In this document: positions 1-10,988 of the stretch, piece by piece
How positions within the stretch are numbered: the first letter of the stretch is position 1
Layout of the letters: each line of letters starts with the position of its first letter
NCBI RefSeq assembly: GCF_033568475.1
Contig: NC_133120.1
Span: forward strand, 172,391,991 to 172,455,990
Source: Henckelia pumila
Taxonomy: Eukaryota > Streptophyta > Magnoliopsida > Lamiales > Gesneriaceae
Length of the DNA: 64,000 nt
Direction: 5' to 3'
Program-made: the position numbers and the translations under genes
Notes under the pieces: model-generated
Told to the model about the DNA's origin: nothing
Seen by the model: the letters and a program-made list of their open reading frames with translations, nothing else
The model's database searches: none

Positions 1-1721
1 CGCTCACTTTTCTCAAAATCTCTCTCAAACACTGCGATCTCCAAGCTAGAGCTCTTCGACTTCTCAAGGCTAGATCGTTCCGCAGTCCAGGTTAATCCCA
101 AACAGACGTCAGGCAAGTTTTCATCGGTTTGAAACCCATTCAAGAATATAGCTATTTTAAATATTTAAACCCTATGATGAAGATTGATGATCTATGCATA
201 TTTCTTGATGACTCATGAATAAATATGATTAATTGTGAAACGTGAGGCGTTCCTGATGTTTTCGGTACAAGTTTGATGAGTTGTAAAGGCTTAGATGTTT
301 GAAATCCAAGTTTTGAGTTTGAGTGTGTTGGGTATGGATTTTTGATTCAAATCTTTGAATTAATGGATTGATGAATGAGTTTTGAGGTGTTCTTTGAAGG
401 TTTATCAGAGTTTTGAACTGTATTTCCAAGGTTCAAGAAGATTGGCCGAATTAGGAACCCAAAAATCAGATTTTCGTGAAAGCTGTTCGCAGGCCAGAAT
501 TTTTTTATTTCGTGAATGTCCAAACCCTGTAAGGGGGTCCGGATGCCCTCTGTACCAAAAAACGTAATTTTTTTGTGCACGGGGATGACCCGGGGTTCGT
601 GCCCCATCCGGACACGGGTCCGTGCAAGGGTCCGGACAATGGTCCAGAATGCGTCTGTCCCAAAATTTTTAACCTTCGTTTTAAGGGTCCTAAATTCATG
701 TTCATGTTATTTTAAGATGTCTTAAGTATATTTAGGAGGTTTTACGCAAACATTTCAAGTTTTGAATGTCCGTGACGAACGGAACGACTCACGTGGATCA
801 ATTATATTTTCGTAATGTAAGTTATGTTTTTAACCTTCATGAAAACTATTTTTTCATGAAAATCATGAAATGTAGGAAGTATTTTATACATGAAGGGTTC
901 TCACATTGGTTTATGCATGCAAAACATTGTTTTATGAAAGTTCATGATTATGCAAGAATGACGATGATATGTATGAAGCATGATATGTTATGATGTATGA
1001 AAAATATTTTGATGACTTATGCGTCTTGTGGTGATTACATGGGATATGCACTTCGGAATGAGCTCCGGAGCGGCTATCCAAACATGGTTCACGGGATGGT
1101 TATACGGGGTATGCACTTTGGGATGAGCTCCGGAGCGGCTATCCAAAGAATGAAAGTTTACGGGCGTAATGCCATATGCTTGTTGATCAACAGAAATTTA
1201 TGAATGGCTCATTATGACGGTTTCTACATTACTCATACTTATCACCTCTAATATTTCTTATGTTATTGCTACATCAAAGTTATGCTTATTGCATGAATGT
1301 TTAAATAATGTTTTCTCTTTTAAAGTAGAAAAATCTTTTTTTTTATGCATTTTCTTGCTGAGTCTTTAGACTCACTATACTTGAATGATGGAGGTAACGA
1401 TGATGTGGATGCATTCATTGATGATTATGTGGGAGGACATGAAGAGAGGCAGGTCGGTCCATCGGGTAATGCATGAGTGCGAATACTTTTGAATGAAAGT
1501 TGTTTAAAACATTTTTAGTTGAGGAGAGGAAAATAAGTTTTGAAATTTAAGATTTATGGCCATGTTTGGTAAAAACTTTTAGATGTCGTTTCTTTATTGT
1601 GCACTTTTAATACGCGCATTCTTAATAAGTAAGATGATGCTTCTACAAAGTTTTGATTTTTTCATAAATTTTAAGTATGTATGTTGAGTAACGCTCTGAT
1701 TGTTAAAATTGGGACGTTACA
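1..1721 (+). repeat. Ty3/gypsy-type LTR, 3' part, entering from outside the window
   Basis: The stretch ends in GGGACGTTACA, a common end for plant gypsy LTRs, and runs straight into AT-rich DNA with no primer-binding site. It is therefore a solo LTR or a 3' LTR in plus orientation whose start lies left of the window. A segment of about 42 bp containing AGCTCCGGAGCGGCTATCC occurs twice (about 1040-1083 and 1108-1148). The text around 1355-1400 (a ...TTTAGACTCACTATA... block) resembles the complement of part of the element B LTR near 16570-16600, suggesting the same broad clade. Short open frames here look random. The exact family is not identified. Confidence 0.6.
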
Positions 1722-2587
1722 TATATATATTTATCTATGACTTTCATATACTAACTACTAATTAATTTGGTAAAAACTTATTTAAAAATACAAATATATA
1801 TATATATCATCAACTATACTATTTAACGGATTAAATTTTTTTAAAAAATGAATTTTTAATATTATCTTATAATCTAGATTTTTATTATATACAACAAAAT
1901 TTTTATTTTTATTTTAAAATTTTAAATTTAGAAATAACAAAAAATATTATAGTTAGATAATCTTTTTAACTGTATAAACACATCACAAACCATACAATAA
2001 ACCAACCTTAATAATTAACTATTGATTTTTTTTAAAAAAAATATAATTTATTAGCTTATTTCCGGTTTAATAATGAATCAAAATAAAATATTATTATTTA
2101 TATCATAATGATGAGTTATGATCTAATTTGATTTTCTCCCGACCGAAGTCCAATGATTCAATCTATTTGAGTCTCATATTATTTATTTGGATACTTTATC
2201 AAAACCCATAAATTCCTAAAGCTCATAAGAGACTCAAACCCATGAAACTCTCCGACTATCTATAAATAGCTAAAGTCTGTACGCCCTCTATAGTCACATA
2301 TTCTAGTTCTCTAGAATTTTTATTCGGCGCGTCGGAGTGTTTTCGTCGAAAAACCCCTGGCGCCACTCACTTTGTTGAAGTTCGGTGCTTGAAACAATTT
2401 GAGTATTAATCCGGCTATCCAAATCTTCACAAGTTATCCAGATTTTTTTTAATCCAGTAATATAAATTTTTTGCTACATCACTTAATATTATATGTTTCG
2501 ATGAAATATTAATAACCATAATCTTATTTTCTCAGAAAAAAGTAACCATAATCTTATTTATGTTATATTTGGGACATCGACGATCTC
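1722..2587. other. AT-rich intergenic DNA with a possible degraded LTR piece
   Basis: There is no convincing gene. 1722-2100 is very AT-rich with short TA runs. Around 2262-2271 there is a TATA-like CTATAAATAG, followed about 75 bp later by a more GC-rich stretch and at about 2350 by TGGCGCCACT. That word resembles the TGGCGCC primer-binding start used by Tat/Athila-type gypsy elements. This arrangement could be the U3/R/U5 end of an old LTR, but I found no partner copy and the LTR end before the motif is not the usual CA. Confidence 0.3.
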
Positions 2588-3491
2588 GTGCAAGGAACTA
2601 GAATATCAACATTGATGAATATAAATCCGATAAAACAAAAAAATAATCTGATAATAAAAATAATTAATAAAAAGAGTCAAATCCTTCGGTCATCATTTTC
2701 AACGAGTCCACAGCCACCTACCTTTCACGCACTGACGAGTGTAATCAGCGTTCAAATCTTGCCCCTTTCGTCTGATGCTGAACCTTTTCTTTTCGCACTT
2801 TCTTTGATTTCTAATTGCTCACCAGGAGTATATGAAGAGAGAAATAAAATTGCCCAGCAAGGGTAAGATTATGAGCTAATTTTTCCGACTGGTGGGCTCC
2901 AGTTCTAGGTGATGGATTGCTTCGTTTGCAAGTGATACGGCTACAAAAGTAGTATTTAATGACGGGATTTGGTTTGTGGGGTTTTACAAAGAAAATACGT
3001 TTTCCCATTTATGTCTGCAAATTGGGGACATGGGGATCTTGGACCATGAGAACGCAAGCTTGTGTTGCAAGTCGTTTGTTATGTCTTTTTCCTCCTCCGT
3101 GATTTTTGAGGTCTTTTGGGAATTGGGTTTGTAGTTTCTGCGTGAAAGAGGTGGTTTTGATCTGAATAGCGTTTCGAAGTTTAAGATTTATTTCAAGTTG
3201 GGACGGAGGAAATCTAAGTGCGGCATCTACAGGCACTTGTTGCTTCTCAGGTAGTGATTTAAGATTTCTGTTCATGTGGGAGACAGGAGATCTTAATTGT
3301 TGCTTCCCTCAGAAGTGTTATGATTTGACCCTTCGTGGTTTCTGAGGTGTGTAGGTTTGTGAATTGTAAATTTTTCATCATTCGGATTTCTTCTTCATTC
3401 TGAAAAGTAGGGGGAGCAATAATTTCTTTGAGTTCCTGGTTTTTGTTAGCCTTTACTTTAGTTGGTTCTCTGCTTGCCTGATAATTTCTTG
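2588..3491 (+). promoter_or_regulatory. Upstream region and probable 5' leader of the PSKR2-like gene
   Basis: This is single-copy-looking DNA between repeats and the receptor kinase start. Composition shifts from AT-rich (before about 2680) to mixed, pyrimidine-rich text with several TTTCTT and CTTT runs, which would suit a 5' untranslated leader. Several ATGs precede the main start. One opens a 23-codon frame (3274-3345) and another a two-codon frame (ATGATTTGA at 3320). No TATA box or transcription start can be fixed from sequence alone, and a leader intron cannot be excluded. Confidence 0.4.
3274..3345 (+). other. Possible upstream ORF (23 aa) in the PSKR2-like leader
   Basis: An ATG at 3274 opens 23 codons ending in TGA at 3343-3345, about 146 bp before the main ATG. 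If the leader includes it, it could lower translation of the receptor, as plant uORFs often do. The peptide has no recognisable feature, and chance occurrence is quite possible. Confidence 0.25.
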
Positions 3492-6400
3492 ATGGGTTTT
3501 TTTAGTTTGGTATTCTTGGCTTGCTTTTTCTGCTGCTTGCTGAATCTTGGATCGCCTACCGGGAACTGTGATCTGAATGATTTGGCAGCATTGAAGGATT
3601 TTTCAGGCCAATTGATCAAGGGTTCTGTAAGATTTTCATGGTCTAACGAATCAAGTTGTTGCGAATGGGAAGGTGTTGTCTGTGAGGATTTTGTTAATGC
3701 GTATGCAGGAAGTAGAGTGATGGCTTTAAGTTTGTCTGGAAAATACTTGAAGGGTGGAATTTCTGAGTCCTTATGCAAATTGGATCTGTTGGAAAGGCTT
3801 GATCTTTCGCATAATTTTCTTGATGGTGGCTTGCCCTCGTGTCTCTCTAATTTGAAGCAGCTGGGAGTTCTTGATCTTAGTCACAATATGTTAAGCGGAT
3901 CTCCGTTCATGGCAATATCTGGGTTAGAAACAGTTCGTTCCCTCAATCTCTCCACTAATTTGTTCACCGAAAATGTAGCTGATCTTGGGATGTTTCCAAA
4001 TCTTGTTGTATTCAATATAAGCAACAATTTGTGTACTGGTGAACTCAGCTCCAAATTATGTACTTTCTCAAACCAAATTCAGGTTCTGGATTTGTCATCC
4101 AATAATTTCTCAGGGGGGCTTGAAGGCTTGAAAGATTGCAATGCATCTCTGCGTGAGCTCCATTTGGATTTCAATTCATTTTCTGGTGACCTTCCGAATT
4201 CCTTGTACTCTTTATCATCGCTGGAGCACATTTCAATCTCTTCAAATAATTTTTCAGGCCACCTAAGCTATAAGATCAGTAAGCTTGTAAATCTTAGAAC
4301 CTTAATTTTGACTGAGAATTGGTTCTCAGGTTCACTTCCTAATGTTTTTGGGAACTTAACTGAACTAGAGCAGTTTGTTGCACCTTCTAATTTTTTCTCT
4401 GGTTCATTACCCAACTCTTTGGCACACTGCTCTAAGCTGCAGGTGCTTGATCTGCGGAACAACACTCTTCGGGGTCCTATTGGTCTTGATTTCTCAAGAA
4501 TGCATAATCTCTGTGCTCTTGATCTTGCTAGTAATTATTTTTCTGGTTCCTTGCCAGAATCACTATCTAGGTGCCAGAAACTAAGAATCTTGAGTTTTGC
4601 CAAGAATTATATAACTGGACAAATCCCGGAAACGTACACAAATCTCTCCTCTCTTTCATTTGTTTCTTTGTCTAACAACAGCATGGTGAATTTGAGGGGC
4701 TCATTATCTGTTTTGAGGCATTGCAAAAATCTGACCACTCTTATACTCACCAAAAATTTTCATGGTGAGGAAATACCAGGAAGCATGAGTGGCTTTGAGA
4801 GCTTATTGCTTTTCGCGCTGGGAAACTGCGGCCTGACTGGTAGAATCCCGGATTGGCTGTTAAATTGTCGGAAGTTGCAAGTTCTTGACTTGTCGTGGAA
4901 CCATTTACAAGGCTGTATTCCTTCATGGATTGATCAGATGGAAGGATTATTCTATTTGGACCTTTCAAATAATTCGCTAACTGGAGCAATTCCAAAAGGC
5001 ATCACAGACCTTAAGAGCCTTGTTTCTGTAACTCTTCATTCACCGGGTCTTAATACATCATCTGGTATTCCACTTTTTGTCAAGAGAAACCAGAGTGCCA
5101 GTGGCCTGCAGTATAATCAAGCTTCAAGTTTCCCTCCATCCATATTGTTGAGCAATAATAGAATTAATGGATCAATTTGGCCTGAAATAGGATGCCTAAG
5201 GCAGCTTCACGTGTTAGATTTTAGTAGAAATAATATAACTGGGACCATCCCGAGTTCCATTTCAAATTTGGTAAACCTGGAGATGTTAGACTTGTCTTCG
5301 AACGACCTTCATGGATCTATTCCCTCATCTTTCAATCAGCTCACCTTCCTTTCGAAGTTTAGTGTTGCTAATAATCATCTGGTAGGACCAATTCCAACAG
5401 GGGGCCAGTTCCTTAGCTTTCCCAGCTCCAGCTTTGATGGTAATCCTGGACTTTGCGGAAATATGATTTCTCCTTGTTCTGTCAATGTCACGGAGCACCA
5501 ACCACCGAATCAACCGCATAATGCACATGGCAAGTTTGTCCGAGGCAGTATATTTGGAATAACAATCAGCATTGGCACCGGAATTGCTTTGATCGTGGCT
5601 TTTATGTTGATAAGAATATCAAGAAGAAATGCACAAGTTCCAATTGAAGATGTGGAGGAAACCAGCCGGGCTCCAAGATTTTCCGATGCATTTGGATCTC
5701 CAAAGCTGGTGCTTTTCAAGAACACAGATTGCAGAGATCTTACAGTTTCAGATGTACTCAAGTCAACAAACAATTTTCACCAATCAAATATTGTTGGTTG
5801 TGGAGGATTTGGTCTTGTTTACAAGGCTAATCTACCTAATGGCTCGAAAGTTGCCATCAAGCGGCTTTCTGGAGATTGTGGACAGATGGAACGTGAATTC
5901 CGAGCTGAAGTGGAAGCTCTGTCCAGAGCTCAGCACAAGAACCTTGTTTCTCTTCAAGGCTACTGTCTTTATGGGAATGATAGGTTGTTAGTTTACTCAT
6001 TTATGGAAAATGGAAGCTTGGACTATTGGTTGCACGAAAGGGTTGATGGTAGTTCGTTTCTTGCATGGGAGACCAGATTGAAAATAGCGCAAGGAGCGGC
6101 ACACGGGCTGGCTTATTTGCATAATGAGCCAAACATAATTCACCGAGACATCAAAACTAGCAACATTTTGTTGAATGAGAAATTTCAGGCCCACTTGGCT
6201 GATTTTGGACTTTCAAGGCTGCTACATCCATACGATACACATGTAACCACGGATTTGGTTGGCACATTGGGATATATTCCACCGGAGTATAGTCAGACAT
6301 TGACTGCAACATTCAAGGGCGACATTTACAGCTTCGGAGTTGTTCTTCTTGAGCTTATTACAGGAAGACGGCCTGTTGATGTTTGCAAGGGAAAGAATTG

Positions 6401-6611
6401 TAGAGTTCTGGTGCCGTGGATTTATCAGAAGAAGCTAGAGAAAAAAGAGAAGGAAATATTCGATCCGAGTATATGGCATCAAGATTGTGAAAAACAACTC
6501 ATGGAGGTGCTGCTTGTTGCCTGTAAATGCATAGACGAAGATCCTAGAAGAAGACCCTCCATTGACGAAGTTGTTTCATTACTTGATGCATTAGAATCAG
6601 GGAAATCTTGA
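3492..6611 (+). CDS. PSKR2: Phytosulfokine receptor 2-like LRR receptor kinase, intact and intronless
   Basis: A receptor kinase of 1039 aa, close to Arabidopsis PSKR2 in length. The family binds the sulfated pentapeptide phytosulfokine at the plasma membrane and promotes growth. The start is the ATG at 3492; the open frame reaches back to a TTG at 3462, which is not a plausible plant start. Visible in order: signal peptide (about 1-24); LRR N-cap with a CCEWEGVVC cysteine motif; about 20 LRRs; an island domain at about 512-546 (IPLFVKRN, LQYNQ, FPPSI), the known hormone-binding insert; further LRRs; membrane segment about 686-709; kinase from about 767 with GCGGFG loop, Lys790, HRD 884-886, DFG 904-906, PPE about 930-932 and a GDIYSFGVVLLELITG segment at 943-958. 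HRD makes it an RD kinase. LRR and kinase wording fits PSKR2 better than PSKR1. One oddity is that the LAYLH-to-HRD spacing is two residues shorter than usual and lacks the common Cys. Confidence 0.95.
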   Translation: MGFFSLVFLACFFCCLLNLGSPTGNCDLNDLAALKDFSGQLIKGSVRFSWSNESSCCEWEGVVCEDFVNAYAGSRVMALSLSGKYLKGGISESLCKLDLLERLDLSHNFLDGGLPSCLSNLKQLGVLDLSHNMLSGSPFMAISGLETVRSLNLSTNLFTENVADLGMFPNLVVFNISNNLCTGELSSKLCTFSNQIQVLDLSSNNFSGGLEGLKDCNASLRELHLDFNSFSGDLPNSLYSLSSLEHISISSNNFSGHLSYKISKLVNLRTLILTENWFSGSLPNVFGNLTELEQFVAPSNFFSGSLPNSLAHCSKLQVLDLRNNTLRGPIGLDFSRMHNLCALDLASNYFSGSLPESLSRCQKLRILSFAKNYITGQIPETYTNLSSLSFVSLSNNSMVNLRGSLSVLRHCKNLTTLILTKNFHGEEIPGSMSGFESLLLFALGNCGLTGRIPDWLLNCRKLQVLDLSWNHLQGCIPSWIDQMEGLFYLDLSNNSLTGAIPKGITDLKSLVSVTLHSPGLNTSSGIPLFVKRNQSASGLQYNQASSFPPSILLSNNRINGSIWPEIGCLRQLHVLDFSRNNITGTIPSSISNLVNLEMLDLSSNDLHGSIPSSFNQLTFLSKFSVANNHLVGPIPTGGQFLSFPSSSFDGNPGLCGNMISPCSVNVTEHQPPNQPHNAHGKFVRGSIFGITISIGTGIALIVAFMLIRISRRNAQVPIEDVEETSRAPRFSDAFGSPKLVLFKNTDCRDLTVSDVLKSTNNFHQSNIVGCGGFGLVYKANLPNGSKVAIKRLSGDCGQMEREFRAEVEALSRAQHKNLVSLQGYCLYGNDRLLVYSFMENGSLDYWLHERVDGSSFLAWETRLKIAQGAAHGLAYLHNEPNIIHRDIKTSNILLNEKFQAHLADFGLSRLLHPYDTHVTTDLVGTLGYIPPEYSQTLTATFKGDIYSFGVVLLELITGRRPVDVCKGKNCRVLVPWIYQKKLEKKEKEIFDPSIWHQDCEKQLMEVLLVACKCIDEDPRRRPSIDEVVSLLDALESGKS

Positions 6612-7765
6612 GGACGAGTTCCATACAGCCTTTTTTTAATACAAACCTGCATGTGTAATTGCGAATACACGACTGTCAGAAAAAATGAGCTTCGATTGTT
6701 CCTCAAGGGTTGTAATAAGAATAGCCATAGGACCGAGTATCTCACTTTTCTTTTGTACAGTGCTTTTACTCGAAGAACTAGAAAGTTTCGATGCATGCCG
6801 TCTAGCTCGTCCTCCTGTAGCAGGCTCTCTACATGTAAGAATTCTGAAGTTCCTTCGATATGATACGCCATATTCGCTTTCACACATCCTCCTTTCATGT
6901 TTCGCATCAAGTCATCAGGTTTTGGTGTCTTGATTCTTGAACTGTACAAAATGGTATCATATACTTCTGATGTGAATATGTTCATTTTTGTCCGCTTTCT
7001 GCGTTTCTTGGTCCCTGTGTGTAACTTAACCAGACTTGGAAATTGGAATTCGTAGATTAACGTTCATGTTCACGAGAAATACTAGTATTTTGATCGGCAT
7101 GCAACCTTGAGGTTCTGCTTTGATAAAAGTATTTGAAATCTATGGATTTGATGTTCTCTATGTTTCATTGATAACACTAAAATTATAATCGAAATTTATG
7201 AATTTGAAATACTTCAATTCAAGTGCAACCTGAGTGTATTTGGATTTGTGGATTTCAAATTCTTGACTCAAATGTATTGTTAATATTGTTTAGAATTTTA
7301 TAATTTGGTTTTGTATCGGATATCATACAATCACATGATGTTAATGACAAAAAATTGGGTCAAATTAATAAAATATATTTTCGAGGAAAAAATTAAAAAT
7401 GAAACCGGTTCTCTAGGAAGGGAAGAATATTTTGTTTTTCTTTTTTTCAATACCTATTTGTAAAAATAAAAACAGTCCTAGTATTATATTTTAAATTCGT
7501 TATCTAATCTTGAAACGATATAATCCATTATTAACCCTCCATCCTCTTAGGTTATTGAAAAGTAAATTTCAGGAAAAATTTCCATTTTACTTTTATATAA
7601 TGAGTGTTTTAATAGGATAAATAATTGTTAGAAGCTGTTAATGTGTGTAATGATAAGATTGATTCGTAAGAGAATAGATAAATAATATTAAATATGAAAA
7701 TTGTATTATATATTTTGAATGGATTAAAAAAAATGTGAAATTTAAATTTGAGATCGATGGTTTTA
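6612..7765. other. 3' flank of the receptor kinase gene, then AT-rich intergenic DNA
   Basis: The first roughly 400 bp after the stop is probably 3' untranslated region, judging from moderate composition and lack of repeats. From about 7100 the text becomes AT-rich. Two similar segments near 7100-7150 and 7225-7265 (ending in ...TTTGAAATC / ...GGATTTCAAATTC) may be ends of a small degraded inverted-repeat element, but no target duplication was found. The open frames on both strands at 6479-6985 overlap the gene or its tail and show no protein-like features. Confidence 0.4.
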
Positions 7766-8889
7766 TGTTGAAACATTACATAGTTTTGATATTCACGAAA
7801 CTAAACAAGAAAAATCAGAAGTAAATTGTACGAACTCAACGAGCGGAACCAAATTAGAAAAATGGACGAATTTGGGAGCTAAACTGAAGATATTAACTAT
7901 GTTGACATGACTGAAGCTCAATCCAAGAAATGAGGTAAACTACATTCAGTTTATGGAATTAAACTGAATCAATTTCATATATGCTAAACTGAATCGGTTT
8001 TTCGGAGTCAAACTGTCTCACAGCCAAATCAAAGCTTAACGATTGCTAGACTGAATCATCCAAGAGACTGAGTAATCAAGACTAAATCAACCTAACTCTT
8101 GTGGATAGATTTTTCCGTACATAGCCGATATCGCAGAAGCCAGAGCACAACAATGTACGATCACGACAAAGAATATACGAGAAAAAGACAAGCTAACGTC
8201 CTCTATTTGAATTTGAAAGAGTCGTTGCCGGCCAAGTATAAATACATATCAAGGGATGCTTGAAATGCATCCGGCTCCTCAGAAAAATACTCACGCAAAT
8301 ATTCAAGTTACCAGAGGTAAAATGAACACCTTCAGTTTACCCACAAACCATTAAGTCGAGGAACTTACGCATACTTCAAAGTATATATCAAGAAGCCGAA
8401 GAATACAAGCACACATATATCAGTGTATCAGATCAGCAAAATCGAATTGTGCTTAAGTGTTGAGTTATAATGCAAGTGGGTAAAGTCAATTGAAAACTGA
8501 CCAGTCGATTTGTATTAGCAAAACAATTGAGGTACTGCAAACCTTATTGTAACAAAAATTAGTCGAGGGCTGAGTTCTCGATTCTAGGAGTTTTGGGATA
8601 GGAAATCGTGTGTAAGTCCTAGTCTTGGAGTGGGCTGTTGCAAAGTGTTGTAATAGTCAAAGTTTTCTAGATTCAATCCTTCCGAGGTGGAAGAAGGGGT
8701 GGCGTAGGAGTATTGAAATCTCCGAATATCCAGAAACAAACATTTGAGTTATCTTACTTTCAGTCGAGCATTCTCACTCAATCACTACTCCGATACAACC
8801 ATTTAATCACAAGTTCTAATCTGTTAGTTGACATCATTTCACACATAATATTTGTTTTCCAATTAACATCGACACGCGAGAAGAAAACT
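7766..8889 (+). repeat. Copia-like LTR fragment interrupted by element A
   Basis: This segment has LTR organisation in plus orientation: TGTTGA-type starts at 7766 and at 7900, a TATA-like CAAGTATAAATAC near 8235, and a long unspliced-leader-like tail. Its continuation appears to lie beyond element A at 13419-13478, where the text ends ...CTGCTACA and is followed by TGATATCAAGAAAGC, a degraded look-alike of the initiator-Met primer site TGGTATCAAGAGC. The left boundary is undecided and no internal copia coding sequence follows. The superfamily call is an inference from LTR style only. Confidence 0.4.
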
Positions 8890-10877
8890 GTGGGGACCCG
8901 GGTTGCTAATCTTATCTTGGGGCAATTTATAATTCAACATTATACGTTCAAAGTAAATCAATTAATTAATACCAAATTTTTTTATACATGTCTCGCGCGC
9001 GCGCGCGGGCGCGAGGCAACATTCCAGCAAAATTTCTGGTTGCCCGCGCTCGCGCGAGAAGAGCTCTCACCCGCGCGCAAGGAAACAAACCAGCGATCCC
9101 TGGATGTATCTCGCTCGGGCGCGAAAAACTCTCGCTCGAGCGAGGTCTGCCCAGCCAGAAAAATGGGACCTTCCCTCTAATGTTTTCCATTTCATTTTGT
9201 ACTATACCATGAAATAGCAATCATGATTATCTATTATAATCTTGTCAAACTACAAATTCAAACATATATATTCATACATGAACATTGTATTCTAGAATAC
9301 ACAATATGTACCACGCTAAAAAGTGACGAATATCAAACATATATACTAATATCTAGTGTTCTAACATGTTTGATACAAATTCTAATACACTAACTGCTAA
9401 ACAAAAATCACCACATGCTACTACTCTCTCTCGAGCTATCCCTGTTGCTTCTGACCAGCTCCTGCCCCACCTATTGTCATGCACACATACAAAACAAAGC
9501 AATAGCCGGATAATTTCGGTGAGAATAAAACCAAGTATAAATAACAAAACATGCAATATAATAAACATGAATGCAATGCATGTTACCCAATCGAGGTGAA
9601 GTCAAGTATTTTATTTTCTCTGACTTTGGTGTAACTATAGTGAGTCTTCTGGCTCTGAAAGTAACTCTACATTCCGTACCACTCAACTACAGCCCTCCAA
9701 ACATCATATGCACTCTAGACCAATCAGCCCTCAGTGCTTTTCAAGGTAGAGTTCAATATGAATGCAACATATTCTGTATGCATTAAATGCTCTAAAACAT
9801 CTTGAACAATTAATCAAAGAATCAAACCAAACAAGAACACGTATCAAAATCACATAAAAGCATATAAGAAAACAAGTATGTGATTTAAAAGGGAATACTC
9901 GAAAATTATAACTATTTCGAGTGTTCTCTCCCATCTGAATTAGCTGTCATTTATACCTTTCAATGTCGAGTCTGAAAGTACTTCAAATCTGAAAATATAA
10001 CATCAAGATCATCTATCAAAATCTGCTCAAATCATGGCAACTTGCTCAATGCAACAAACATCAAACCTTCTTCAATTCTTTCTCGGTTCGAAAGATAAAT
10101 TCTCGAGTCGTCAAACTTCGATATAAATCTGAAATATAGTATTTGGAACAATGCATATCAGCTTATAACTCAAGAATTCTCAGCTCAAACAATAATATCA
10201 AAATCTTGACAATTCTTGAACCGACGGCGTAACGGCTAAAAACCGGCGATCCAAACGATATCCAAATCAATTCATCAAGCATATACAACACAACTCTCCA
10301 ATATTTCAGCATGTATACGTTGAGAATCAATACCATCAGAAATCAAAGTGTTCGAAGATAGCTGCTAAAAATCATAATAAATCCGAACGACAGTCTTTTA
10401 CCGATCCGTCTTCGAATACATAATCGGTACTAGCTCATAGATGCATATATCCAAGAATAATAACAACCCATATTCAATATAAAAAAGTATGAAAGAACTC
10501 AATAAAAGTTGTACCAAAACAAAGGTCTCGAAGCGGTGATCGCAAATATATATTTATTTTGAATTTCTAACGGCCGAATCACAAGTTATCGGAGCTTGAA
10601 CCAGATGAAAATGGCGTCCCAAGGGGTTTTCAGCTTCTTTCTCGTATTTTCTGCTGATGGTAACGTGTAAATGGTGATGATGCAAGTGGAATAGAAGACA
10701 TATATAGCATATTTGCAGTTTAGTCCCTGAACTTTTGGCTATTTGCAATTCAGTCCCCGAAAAAGTGATTTATTTCAATTTCAATCCTTATCAATTTAAT
10801 AATATTAGAATTCTAAACTCTAAATATTCCCAAATGAAATATTCTCGGATTAAAATTAAATAATCTCGGGCCTTACA
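8890..10877 (-). repeat. Element A 3' LTR (1988 bp, full-length form)
   Basis: Bounded by TGTGGGGACCCGGGTT on the left and GGGCCTTACA on the right (plus-strand view). It aligns with 12318-13413 except for about 880 bp (roughly 8929-9806) absent from the other copy. The extra part holds an alternating CG tract near 8995-9015 and GC-rich inverted-repeat words of the CTCGCTCGAGCGAG kind (9040-9150). It ends directly against the polypurine tract. Confidence 0.85.
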
Positions 10878-10890
10878 TTTCTCCCCCTCT
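10878..10890 (-). other. Polypurine tract of element A
   Basis: On the minus strand the run AGAGGGGGAGAAA abuts the 3' LTR start TGTAAGG. A GATTTCGAGGACGAA word lies just upstream, as in many plant chromoviruses. The tract primes plus-strand DNA synthesis. Confidence 0.8.
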
Positions 10891-10988
10891 AAGACATGAG
10901 TTCGTCCTCGAAATCATAAGCAAGCTGTATATGCAATCTGTATACGCATAAGATAATAAAATAACAAAAAATAGAATAAGAACTCACA

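Noticed and set aside
2588..2866. 92-codon open frame upstream of the receptor kinase
   Set aside because: Low-complexity Asn/Ile/Lys start, no domain, and it lies in the probable promoter/leader.
3462..3491. Extension of the receptor kinase by ten residues to position 3462
   Set aside because: The codon at 3462 is TTG; the first in-frame ATG is 3492 and is followed by a good signal peptide.
6479..6985. 168-codon open frame on the minus strand over the end of the receptor kinase gene
   Set aside because: It overlaps the kinase C-terminal coding region in antisense and shows no domain or composition of a real protein.
8713..9220. Arg/Ala-rich open frames on both strands at 8713-9220
   Set aside because: They arise from the CG-rich palindromic part of the element A LTR, where both strands are open by composition.
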